Assembly (NCBI GenBank): GCA_963721725.1
Contig: CAVRLX010000007.1
Coordinates: 62,001 to 126,000 of the forward strand
DNA: 64,000 nucleotides
Origin: RI-153 sp963721725
Lineage (GTDB): Bacteria > Chloroflexota > Anaerolineae > Caldilineales > Caldilineaceae
Direction: 5' to 3'
Shown piece by piece: positions 40,971 to 48,279 of this stretch. The stretch's first letter is position 1. The number at the start of each line of letters is the position of its first letter. The position numbers were made by a program, and so were the translations under genes. The notes under the pieces were generated by a model, which searched no databases, was not told where the DNA came from, and saw only the letters and a list, made by a program, of their open reading frames with translations.

Positions 40971-41666
40971 TTAATCCTCAGAATCGTCGCTACCCAATGC
41001 GTTCAGCATGGCGCGAATTTCGCCGATACAGGCCACCGTCAGATCGTCGTTGTACCAGATGCGCATTTGATTGGTTAATTTGGCAATCAGCGCCTCGGCA
41101 GCCTCGCTCGCCTCGGCGCTCTCGTCCATCAACGCCTCATAGGTGGGATGGTCAGCCAACCAGCTTTCCAGGCGCGCCTCGGCAGCCTGGGGGCGCGGTC
41201 CCCACTGGGCCTGATAGTTCCATTCTTCGTCAAAGACCAGCAGCAGCGGCATCTCTAGATCGCCCGCGGCTTCTTCCAGATCCATCTCTTGGTCTAGCAG
41301 ACGGTTCAGCGCCGACAGATCCGCCTCGTCAGAGACAATACGCAGATCAATGCGCGGGCTGCTTTCGGCCAGCCGCTGCACAATGGGCAAAATCATGCGC
41401 GTGTCGGGTGTTTCCTCGCTGACGAGAATCACCCAATAAAGCCAAGTTGGATAGGTTGCCAGAAATCCCTGGGTGTCGGGATCAATACGCACGATATCGT
41501 AGCGGCGGCGTAAAAACTGGCGGCTTTCCAGAGGCAAATGGCCCAGATAATGGGCAAAGGTTAGCCCGGCGGTAAAGGTAAAGATCGCCTCGTGGCTGTG
41601 AATGATAATGTCAGATGGGTCAGAGTCAGATGTGTTAGATAGAAGCGTTGCAGAATGAGCAGTCAT
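40971..41666 (-). CDS. Thioredoxin-like protein without a CxxC motif (Thioredoxin_9-like)
   Basis: The 231-residue protein has the helical lead-in and beta-strand pattern of the thioredoxin_9 group: W-L-Y-W-V-I-L-V-S-E-E-T-P-D-T-R, with the catalytic C-x-x-C replaced by E-T-P-D, I-D-L-R-I-V-S-D-E-A-D and M-P-L-L-L-V-F-D. An acidic tail ends it. Without cysteines it cannot be a dithiol oxidoreductase and may be a binding partner. The start at 41666 is preferred because AAAGGG lies upstream; the longer frame to 41729 lacks support. It leads a run of four closely spaced genes with sco, the fibronectin-like protein and thpR. Confidence 0.65.
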   Translation of the reverse strand: MTAHSATLLSNTSDSDPSDIIIHSHEAIFTFTAGLTFAHYLGHLPLESRQFLRRRYDIVRIDPDTQGFLATYPTWLYWVILVSEETPDTRMILPIVQRLAESSPRIDLRIVSDEADLSALNRLLDQEMDLEEAAGDLEMPLLLVFDEEWNYQAQWGPRPQAAEARLESWLADHPTYEALMDESAEASEAAEALIAKLTNQMRIWYNDDLTVACIGEIRAMLNALGSDDSED

Positions 41667-41911
41667 GGTTTCCCTTTGGTTCAGTCGTCCCTCGGAAGAT
41701 TCTACCACGCATAGGGAAACGAAAGCCAAATCACCCTGTCGTTCCTTTTCTGTCTCTCTCGGAAAGGACGCATTGACCCAGACGTTGACGCTTCGGAAAC
41801 GCTTGACTTTTCTTGGCAGACTGTCGGTGCGTAACGCCTGTCTCTGTGCTACAATGCGAAAACTTCTGCCCGTCTTCTTAACCCATCCTCTTTAGCCCAA
41901 AGGGAAACCAG

Positions 41912-43297
41912 ATGTCCACACCCGTGTCAGCGGCGAACACACTCCCCCCCACAGACGACCGTCGGGAACAGGTCGGCTGGTATTTCTACGACTGGGCCAA
42001 CTCGGCCTTCTCCACCACGGTTGCCACCGTCTTCCTCGGCCCCTACCTTGCCAGCCTGGCGCGCGCCTCGGCCCAGGCCGCTGGTACAGATGTTGTCTAT
42101 TTCTTGGGAATCCCGATTGCGCCAGATTCGCTAATGCCCTACTGCGTTTCACTTTCCGTGCTGCTCCAGGTCTTCTTTTTACCGATTCTGGGGGCGATTG
42201 CCGACTATTCCAACCAGCGCAAGCGCATGTTACAGATCTTTGCCTTCATCGGCTCGCTGACCACCATGCTCTTCTTTTTCGTCAGCGGTGATCTCTGGTG
42301 GCTGGGCGGGCTGCTCTTCATTGTGGCAAACTTGGCCTTTGGGGCGGCGATTGTCTTTTACAACGCCTATCTGCCCGACATCGCCTCGCCCAATACCCGC
42401 GACAAAATCTCGTCGCAAGGCTGGGCCATGGGCTACTTGGGCGGTGGGGTACTGTTGGGGCTTAACTTGGCCTTCTTCCTCCTGCGCGACCGCCTGGGCG
42501 TCGACACCAATCTTGCCATCCGCATCAATCTTGCCTCTGCCGGGATCTGGTGGTTTGGGTGGGGATTCCGCACCTGGGCCACACTGCGCCCGCGCCGCGC
42601 CGCCCGTACACTGCCCGCTGGCGCAAGCTATCTGAGCGTGGGATTTCGTCAGCTTTTCGAGACCTTCCGCGACGCCCACCACTACCCGCAGACCATCCGC
42701 TATCTGGTGGCTTATTTGATCTATAACGACGGCATCCAGACAGTGATTGTGGTGGCGTCCACCTTTGCCGCTGCACCGTTGATCCAGGGCGGGCTGGAGA
42801 TCGATCAGAGTATGTTGATCTTGGTGATCTTAATGATCCAGTTTGTGGCCTTTGGCGGCGCGCTGCTGTGGGGACGGCTGGCTGGGCGCGTGGGGGCAAA
42901 GCGGGCCATCCTGATTAGCCTGGTGATCTGGGCCGGGGTGGTGAGCTATGCCTACGTGGGGCTGCGCGGCGAGGGGCGTGTGGCGGAATTTTGGGTGCTG
43001 GGGGCCGTGATCGCCACGGTGCTGGGCGGCAGCCAGGCCATCAGCCGCAGCCTCTTTTCGCAGATGATCCCACGCGGCAAAGAGGCAGAATTTTTCTCGA
43101 TCTACGAGATCAGCGAGCGGGGGACCTCCTGGCTGGGGCCAGCGCTCTTTGGGTTGGTCAATCAGTTTATGGGCAGCCTGCGCCCGGCAATTATCTCGCT
43201 GATTATTTTCTTTACGGTGGGGATGATCATTCTCTTCACCGTGGATGTGCGTAAAGCCATTCTTGAAGCCGGCAACGAAGTGCCAGAAAAGGTGTAG
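41912..43297 (+). CDS. UMF1 (Atg22-like) family MFS transporter
   Basis: The 461-residue protein has twelve predicted helices and the UMF1 signature W-Y-F-Y-D-W-A-N-S-A-F-S-T-T-V at the first helix. Also present are the loop A-D-Y-S-N-Q-R-K-R-M after helix two, Y-L-P-D-I-A-S-P-N-T-R-D-K-I-S-S-Q-G-W-A-M-G-Y-L and G-G-S-Q-A-I-S-R-S-L-F-S-Q-M-I-P in the second half. Yeast Atg22 exports amino acids from the vacuole; bacterial members are uncharacterised and may move amino acids or small metabolites. ATG at 41912 follows AAGGGAAACC. It converges on pyk with a shared hairpin terminator. Confidence 0.88.
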   Translation: MSTPVSAANTLPPTDDRREQVGWYFYDWANSAFSTTVATVFLGPYLASLARASAQAAGTDVVYFLGIPIAPDSLMPYCVSLSVLLQVFFLPILGAIADYSNQRKRMLQIFAFIGSLTTMLFFFVSGDLWWLGGLLFIVANLAFGAAIVFYNAYLPDIASPNTRDKISSQGWAMGYLGGGVLLGLNLAFFLLRDRLGVDTNLAIRINLASAGIWWFGWGFRTWATLRPRRAARTLPAGASYLSVGFRQLFETFRDAHHYPQTIRYLVAYLIYNDGIQTVIVVASTFAAAPLIQGGLEIDQSMLILVILMIQFVAFGGALLWGRLAGRVGAKRAILISLVIWAGVVSYAYVGLRGEGRVAEFWVLGAVIATVLGGSQAISRSLFSQMIPRGKEAEFFSIYEISERGTSWLGPALFGLVNQFMGSLRPAIISLIIFFTVGMIILFTVDVRKAILEAGNEVPEKV

Positions 43298-43309
43298 CAA
43301 ACGGGTTGT

Positions 43310-43345
43310 GTGCTGCGTGTTCTGGAGATATACAACACGCAGCAC
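43310..43345. terminator. Hairpin between convergent UMF1 and pyk genes
   Basis: Perfect 12-base arms gtgctgcgtgtt (43310-43321) and aacacgcagcac (43334-43345) around a 12-base loop lie in the 62-base gap between the two stops. A bidirectional terminator is likely from position; no long T-tract follows. Confidence 0.55.
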
Positions 43346-43359
43346 GCAACAGTTCAACG

Positions 43360-45114
43360 CTACGCATTGCCATCATAGACATTGCCCGTGTTGGCGTCGA
43401 TTAAGATCATGCGTCCATGTTCCAGTTCGTTCCAATGGCCGCGCGCGCCGATAATCGTGGGGATGCCCAGTTCAATTGCTGCCAGCGCCCCATAGCTCTC
43501 CATCCCCGCATCCTGGGTGATGATCCCGCCCACTTGGTAGACCAGATCCGAATTCGAGCGATCCAGCCGTTCGGCCACCAGAATATCCTGCATACTGGCG
43601 ACAATGCCCTGGCTGCTTTGGCCCGGTTCCAGCCGGATAATGCGCCCGCTGTGGCGACGATGGCCCAGCCCTGTGCCGTTGACCAAAATGCGCGAAATCC
43701 GCCGCACCGTCATCAAATTCGTGGCCCCCGGCACGCCGCCCACCACGCCGCCCGTCACCAGTACAATATCGCCCTGATCCACAAAACCGGCCTGATGGGT
43801 GCGGTTCACCGCGTCGTCCACCACTTCATCGGTGGTGTTCATACGCTCGCCCAACAGCGTATAGACGCCCCAATAGAGCACAAGTTGCCGATGCACAATC
43901 GGGCTGGGGGTCACGGCAATGATGGGCATAGACGGGCGAAAGCGCGAAAGCTTTTTGGCCGTGGCCCCGCTCACCGTGGGGGCGATAATCGCCGCCGCCC
44001 CCACTTCGTGGGCAGTGACCACAGTGGCATGGCTCACCGCCCCGGCAATGGAATCGATGTTGTCCCAGGGCTGGGCTGTTGGCCCCTGGTTAAGATAGCG
44101 CACACGCTCGGCTTCTTCGGCAATCTTGACCATGGTCTGCACCGAGCGCACAGGATACGAACCGCTGGCCGTCTCGCCGGAAAGCATAATCGCATCACTG
44201 CCGTCGAGCACGGCATTCGCCACATCGCTGGCCTCGGCGCGCGTTGGGCGCGGGTTGCGGATCATCGAATCCAGCATCTGTGTGGCCGTGATTACAGGTT
44301 TGTCGGTCTGCCCACAGCGGGCAATGATCATCTTTTGCACCATGGGCACGGCTTCGGGGCTGGTCTCGATACCCAGATCGCCGCGAGCCACCATGATGCC
44401 ATCCGAGGCTTGGATGATCTCCTCAATATTTTTCACCGCTTCGGGCTTTTCAATTTTGGAGATAATCGGCGTGGTGCGGCCAAAGGCGGCCCGCCCGCGG
44501 ATAATGTCGCGCAGGTCTTCCACATCTTTGGCCTGGCGCACAAAGCTCAGCGCAATCCAATCGGCCTGTTGTTCCAGCGCAAACTCAACATCCTGTTTGT
44601 CTTTCTGGGTCAGCGAAGGAATGTCCAGTTTGGAGTGGGGCAGATTCAGCCCTTTGTTGTCAAAGAGTTGCCCGCCCACAATCACCACGGTGTTGATCTC
44701 GGTTTTGGTGGTGCTGCGTACTTCTAGCTCCAACAGGCCATCGTCAAGCAAAATGCGCTCACCCGCCTTAAGCATACGTGGCAACTCTTTATTTTGAACG
44801 GGGACACGGCCTGGCTCGCCCACGATCTCATCAATGGTCATCACCAAAGTTTCCCCGGCCACCAGCGGTACGCCGCCTTCCTGCATTTTGCCCACACGCA
44901 GCTTTGGCCCTTGCAGGTCTACCAAAATGGCGATGGGCTTGTTCAGGATCTGGGAGATCTCGCGGATGCGACGGATATTTTCGGCATGATATTCATAGGT
45001 GCCGTGGCTCATGTTCATGCGTGCCACGTTCATGCCCGCTTCAATCAATTGAGTGAGCACTTGCGGCTCGCGGCTGCTGGGCCCGATCGTACACACAATT
45101 TTGACACGTCGCAT
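43360..45114 (-). CDS. pyk: Pyruvate kinase with C-terminal PEP-utilising-type mobile domain
   Basis: Pyruvate kinase converts phosphoenolpyruvate and ADP to pyruvate and ATP. The 584-residue protein has the N-terminal K-I-V-C-T-I-G-P-S-S, M-N-M-S-H-G-T, D-L-Q-G-P-K-L-R, the catalytic lysine in I-S-K-I-E-K-P-E-A, G-I-M-V-A-R-G-D-L-G and T-A-T-Q-M-L-D-S-M. An extra C-terminal domain of about 100 residues matches the phosphohistidine domain of some long pyruvate kinases, but the expected T-C-H-A-A is E-S-Y-G-A, so the phosphorylatable histidine is replaced by tyrosine. Such degenerate tails are usually structural or regulatory. A family B repeat lies just upstream of the start. Confidence 0.94.
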   Translation of the reverse strand: MRRVKIVCTIGPSSREPQVLTQLIEAGMNVARMNMSHGTYEYHAENIRRIREISQILNKPIAILVDLQGPKLRVGKMQEGGVPLVAGETLVMTIDEIVGEPGRVPVQNKELPRMLKAGERILLDDGLLELEVRSTTKTEINTVVIVGGQLFDNKGLNLPHSKLDIPSLTQKDKQDVEFALEQQADWIALSFVRQAKDVEDLRDIIRGRAAFGRTTPIISKIEKPEAVKNIEEIIQASDGIMVARGDLGIETSPEAVPMVQKMIIARCGQTDKPVITATQMLDSMIRNPRPTRAEASDVANAVLDGSDAIMLSGETASGSYPVRSVQTMVKIAEEAERVRYLNQGPTAQPWDNIDSIAGAVSHATVVTAHEVGAAAIIAPTVSGATAKKLSRFRPSMPIIAVTPSPIVHRQLVLYWGVYTLLGERMNTTDEVVDDAVNRTHQAGFVDQGDIVLVTGGVVGGVPGATNLMTVRRISRILVNGTGLGHRRHSGRIIRLEPGQSSQGIVASMQDILVAERLDRSNSDLVYQVGGIITQDAGMESYGALAAIELGIPTIIGARGHWNELEHGRMILIDANTGNVYDGNA

Positions 45115-45160
45115 AAAGTCTCTTTTTCCTTCGCTCTAATGGCGGTTCATCCAATGAATT

Positions 45161-45228
45161 ATACTCCGCAGCGCCACACAGGAATAGTTTCTGCTCTTTG
45201 AAAACTCCCCCTGTGGGCTGCGGAGTAT
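45161..45228. repeat. Dispersed palindromic repeat, family B, copy 2
   Basis: A 68-base palindrome with arms atactccgcagcgccacaca and ctgtgggctgcggagtat and the loop word gtttctgctctttgaa. It occupies most of the 120-base gap between the ParB-like stop and the pyk start. The loop word recurs reverse complemented in the copy at 46654-46718. Confidence 0.82.
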
Positions 45229-45234
45229 ATAAAG

Positions 45235-46311
45235 CTACGAGTGGTTCTCCAACGCTGTGCTGGGCGCGGCGGCTGGCTCGGTTTCGCTGCGGGTTTGGGC
45301 CTCGGAGAGAGTCAACTCGCCAGCATCGTGACGGGCGCGGGCTTCGGCAAATTCCGTTTCGCTCATGCCCAGCGGCTTTTCGTCGCCCAGCGTACGATGC
45401 CAGCCCAGGCGCAACCCTTTGAGCGTGCGCTGCACAGGATTGGCGCTGTGCGTTTCGGCAAAGGTGCTGACGGCGGCCTCGGCGCTGAGCGGGGCCAGCC
45501 CATAGCCAGCAGCCAGATCTTCGCGGTGTTTGCTGATCCAAAGATAGAGATCGGCTTCGCTGCGGTCGGGAAATTCCTGTAACAGATTATAATGCCGAAT
45601 GGCTGTGACCATCGAGAGATAGATGGTGTCATACCAACTCATGACAATGTCGCTCGGCCCCAGCCGGTAATTTGCATTCTGTCGATCCAACTCCTGGTTG
45701 ATCAAATAGCCATGTACGTTGATGTGATCGCGAATGATCTGATATTGACCGGGAACAGTGAGCAAGAGATCCGCCCCTGGGCGCAGTAGATCCAGCCGGG
45801 TTTCTTGGAGAAAATCTGCATATTCCATTTTAATCAACCACCGTTCACGCTCGAAATCGTCCAGCGTCAGCGGGATGGGCGTCGCTAATTCCGTCACATA
45901 CGCTTCAATAACATCGATGCCATTAGCCCGGGCCACGCTGACCCGATGGTTGCCATCTTTGACAAAAAAAACATCGTGAATCCGGTAGAGTTCCACCGGC
46001 GGCACAGGATCGAGCGCGTTGAGCGCGGCGTCCAGTTGTGACCAACGATACTCACTCACCGTGGGCCGTGGCAGAAATTCCCGTGTGAAATCGTGATAGC
46101 GCCCCAGGCTGCCCACAATCTTTTCCACCGGCACAATCTCGATAGCCTTCCCAACCTCCTGACGAATGTGCAAGCGTTTTGTAACTTCTTCAAAATTCAC
46201 CAAATTATTATCGCTACCAGTGATCAGGCCCAACAGATCCTGCATTTGGGCCTTGCGCACGTTGCGAGCATACCGCTCTCGCGCCACTGTTTCATAGTGT
46301 ATCCGTGACAT
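45235..46311 (-). CDS. ParB/sulfiredoxin-like domain protein with DUF4032-like C-terminus
   Basis: The 358-residue protein starts M-S-R-I-H-Y-E-T-V-A-R-E-R at 46311, after GAGGAG. A ParB-like nuclease fold is suggested by I-E-I-V-P-V-E-K-I-V-G-S and V-F-F-V-K-D-G-N-H-R-V-S-V-A-R-A, where the G-N-H-R-V motif is the hallmark of ParB/Srx nucleotide-binding folds. The second half (A-D-F-L-Q-E-T-R-L-D ... V-H-G-Y-L-I-N-Q-E) resembles DUF4032. No partner parA and no helix-turn-helix are visible, so a plasmid- or chromosome-partition role is unlikely. A CTP- or ATP-dependent regulatory function is possible. The acidic C-terminal tail is low in complexity. Confidence 0.7.
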   Translation of the reverse strand: MSRIHYETVARERYARNVRKAQMQDLLGLITGSDNNLVNFEEVTKRLHIRQEVGKAIEIVPVEKIVGSLGRYHDFTREFLPRPTVSEYRWSQLDAALNALDPVPPVELYRIHDVFFVKDGNHRVSVARANGIDVIEAYVTELATPIPLTLDDFERERWLIKMEYADFLQETRLDLLRPGADLLLTVPGQYQIIRDHINVHGYLINQELDRQNANYRLGPSDIVMSWYDTIYLSMVTAIRHYNLLQEFPDRSEADLYLWISKHREDLAAGYGLAPLSAEAAVSTFAETHSANPVQRTLKGLRLGWHRTLGDEKPLGMSETEFAEARARHDAGELTLSEAQTRSETEPAAAPSTALENHS

Positions 46312-46582
46312 AAGACTCCTCTTCCTCCAACCGCACAAAGTCAACGCCTCACAAGCGTTGCCGGGGATACCGTCGGCTGGAATGCGGCTCATAGCAAATC
46401 CGGGACGGTCCTCCATCTTATCCTGTGCCGACGCGTCCATCGCCGGAGATTGCCAGAGTCCATTCAACCTTATCCTTTAGCATATTTGCTTTCTTGTCAA
46501 CCTGTCAGATCTCTTTTGCCCAATTCCCCTTTGATCTTTTCGGGCGAGTTGTCCGGTTCGCCAGGGCTGTGGGCATAAAGAA

Positions 46583-46620
46583 AGCAGGTGAAGGACAGTC
46601 GGCGCTGACATTCACCTGCT
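46583..46620 (-). terminator. Terminator downstream of the DUF3048 lipoprotein gene
   Basis: Perfect 10-base arms agcaggtgaa (46583-46592) and ttcacctgct (46611-46620). On the minus strand the stem runs into TTTCTTT. It lies about 135 bases after the stop at 46755. Confidence 0.65.
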
Positions 46621-46653
46621 CTTGGATAGAGGTTTGATTAGGGTCAGCTTAGG

Positions 46654-46718
46654 CTCCGCAGCAGCCCACAAGAACATAGTTCAAAGAGCAGAAACGGATC
46701 CTTTGTGGCGCTGCGGAG
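46654..46718. repeat. Dispersed palindromic repeat, family B, copy 3 (inverted relative to copy 2)
   Basis: Arms ctccgcagcagcccacaa and ttgtggcgctgcggag with the loop ttcaaagagcagaaac. The loop is the reverse complement of the one at 45161-45228, so the element sits in the opposite direction. Confidence 0.82.
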
Positions 46719-46754
46719 GATAAATCGCTGCGTTGGCAACCCTTCTCTCGTCTA

Positions 46755-47986
46755 CTATTGATAGCTCAGCGTAGATGTGTCTTGCAGTATCTGTATCCAG
46801 CTTTGGCCGGGGCGCAACGGGATCTCTTGTTCACCGGGGCCAAGCCAACGCGGTGGGCTTTGATCGCTGGCCCGCCATGTGCCTTCATAGACAAGGCCAT
46901 CGCGGAAGATGCGAAAATCGCCAAAGTCATAGAGTTGAATATCCACGCCTTTGGTGCCCAGGCTATCTTCCACAATGTTGGTGAGATTGTGTGCGGCAAT
47001 GACCACAATCACATTTTCACTGGTAATCTGCTGACCGTTCATATTGTCAATGTGGGCCACGCCGCCCTGGAAGCGCACATAGAGCTTGCGGGCGGCGTCA
47101 TAGCGCCATTCCACACTGTTGCCGCCGGGATAGCGAATGTTGATCACCGATGCCGTAGCTGTGTTTACCGACGAGGGCGTTTCGGAAAACTGGAAGCCGG
47201 GTCGATTCCAGGTCTTAATCGCGCCCTCTGGCGTGAGCAGGTTGTTAAAAACACGCTGACAATAGTTCAAACTGGGATTGGCGACGCAACGCTGGCGCAC
47301 ATCTTCCAGCCAGCGGCGCACCCCGTCGGTGCTCACCTGCATGCGCGTCCGATAGTCGCTGCCCAGGCTGGTGTAATAGACATTGTTGCTGGGGTCGTCA
47401 ATATCGGCGTCGAGATAGGGGAAGCCCACCTCGTTCTTGAGCAGATAGCGCACCTCATCGCTGCCGCCAGAGCAGGCCAGCGCGGCGTCGTACATATAGG
47501 TGATCTTGATATTGGGCAGCCGGGCGCTGCGGACCGGCCCACACGCTGCGCGCCCTGGCTCTGATAGAGCGCCGAGAGGCGCGTTACCGAAAAGCCATCC
47601 ACAATATATTCATAGACCAGATCCGCCAACTCCAGCCCAAAGTGGGACGCCCGCCCCACAGGATCATTGTTGACACAGACAAAAATCGGCTTCTGTTGGA
47701 GCAGGCTTTTGTCTTGGACGGCCAGTCCGGTATAGGGCGCGATATTGTCCGGCGGCGCGGTGGGGGTGGGGGGTTCCGGCGTGGCCGTGGGCGGCTCTGG
47801 CGTAGCCGTGGGCATGGGGGTGTCGGTAGCTTCCGCCACTGCCGCTTGGGCCACAGGCGTCTTGGTGGGCGTGGCTGTCGGCTCCGCAGCCGCCGCGCCA
47901 CAAGCCGCCAGCATCAAAATAAACAGTATGCCCAGGGCAACAGCGCCCAGGCGGCGAAGTACAAAACGATGGAGTTGGCTATGCAT
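46755..47986 (-). pseudogene. DUF3048 (YerB-like) lipoprotein, interrupted by one missing base
   Basis: From 47986 the frame has a lipobox L-M-L-A-A-C (Cys29), a Thr-Pro-Glu spacer and the DUF3048 start (Y-T-G-L-A-V-Q-D, F-V-C-V-N-N-D-P, G-L-E-L-A-D-L-V-Y-E-Y). At 47535-47539 the plus strand reads ggaccggcccac. One more G here would restore V-G-P-V-R-S-A-R-L-P-N-I, the family's conserved V-G-P-(V/I)-R-S-A-R motif, and join the frame to M-Y-D-A-A-L-A-C-S-G-G and the rest down to 46755. The repaired protein is about 410 residues. DUF3048 lipoproteins such as YerB are of unknown function. I think the break is a sequencing error in a GGGCCC-like run, because it is a single base in the most conserved motif. 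Confidence 0.85.
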
Positions 47987-48279
47987 ACGGCAATTATCTC
48001 ATCTTTAGAATCAGGGTTGATCTCAATCCAATAAACGTGGCGTAGTATACCACAGCCCATCGGATCTACCATATGGCTTTGCAGTGAGGAAAGAAGACAG
48101 GGTGTGCGCTTCGCAATCTCATGAAGGGCGGCAAACGAATAGGCGATGTCCAGAACTCCGCTGCTCTCAATCGCTTCCTTTCGTGATACTGACTTCTTAC
48201 TCCGTACTCCATACTCCTTTATTGTATAATAGGACCGAAAGCGTACTCACTTTTCCCACACCGCAAAGCCTGCGCCGCC
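47987..48279. other. Divergent intergenic region before the PQQ-propeller gene
   Basis: No gene is supported. A perfect TATAAT lies at 48225-48230, about 50 bases before the ATG at 48280, next to imperfect repeats of tactccatactcc. A matching -35 hexamer is not clear, so the promoter call is weak. Confidence 0.4.

Larger units (their letters stand above)
46312..46754. other. Intergenic region with a terminator and a family B repeat
   Basis: This 443-base gap lies between the start of the ParB-like gene and the stop of the DUF3048 lipoprotein, both on the minus strand. It holds the hairpin at 46583-46620, the family B copy at 46654-46718 and presumably the promoter of the ParB-like gene. No gene is supported. 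Confidence 0.55.

Noticed and set aside
43417..44727. Open frame of 436 codons on the plus strand opposite pyruvate kinase
   Set aside because: The minus strand encodes an unmistakable pyruvate kinase. The plus frame is His/Arg/Gly-rich, as is typical of antisense frames in GC-rich genes.
45235..46311. Partition system based on the ParB-like domain
   Set aside because: No parA, no helix-turn-helix and no parS-like palindromes were found. The C-terminal half is a different domain, so a partition role is not supported.
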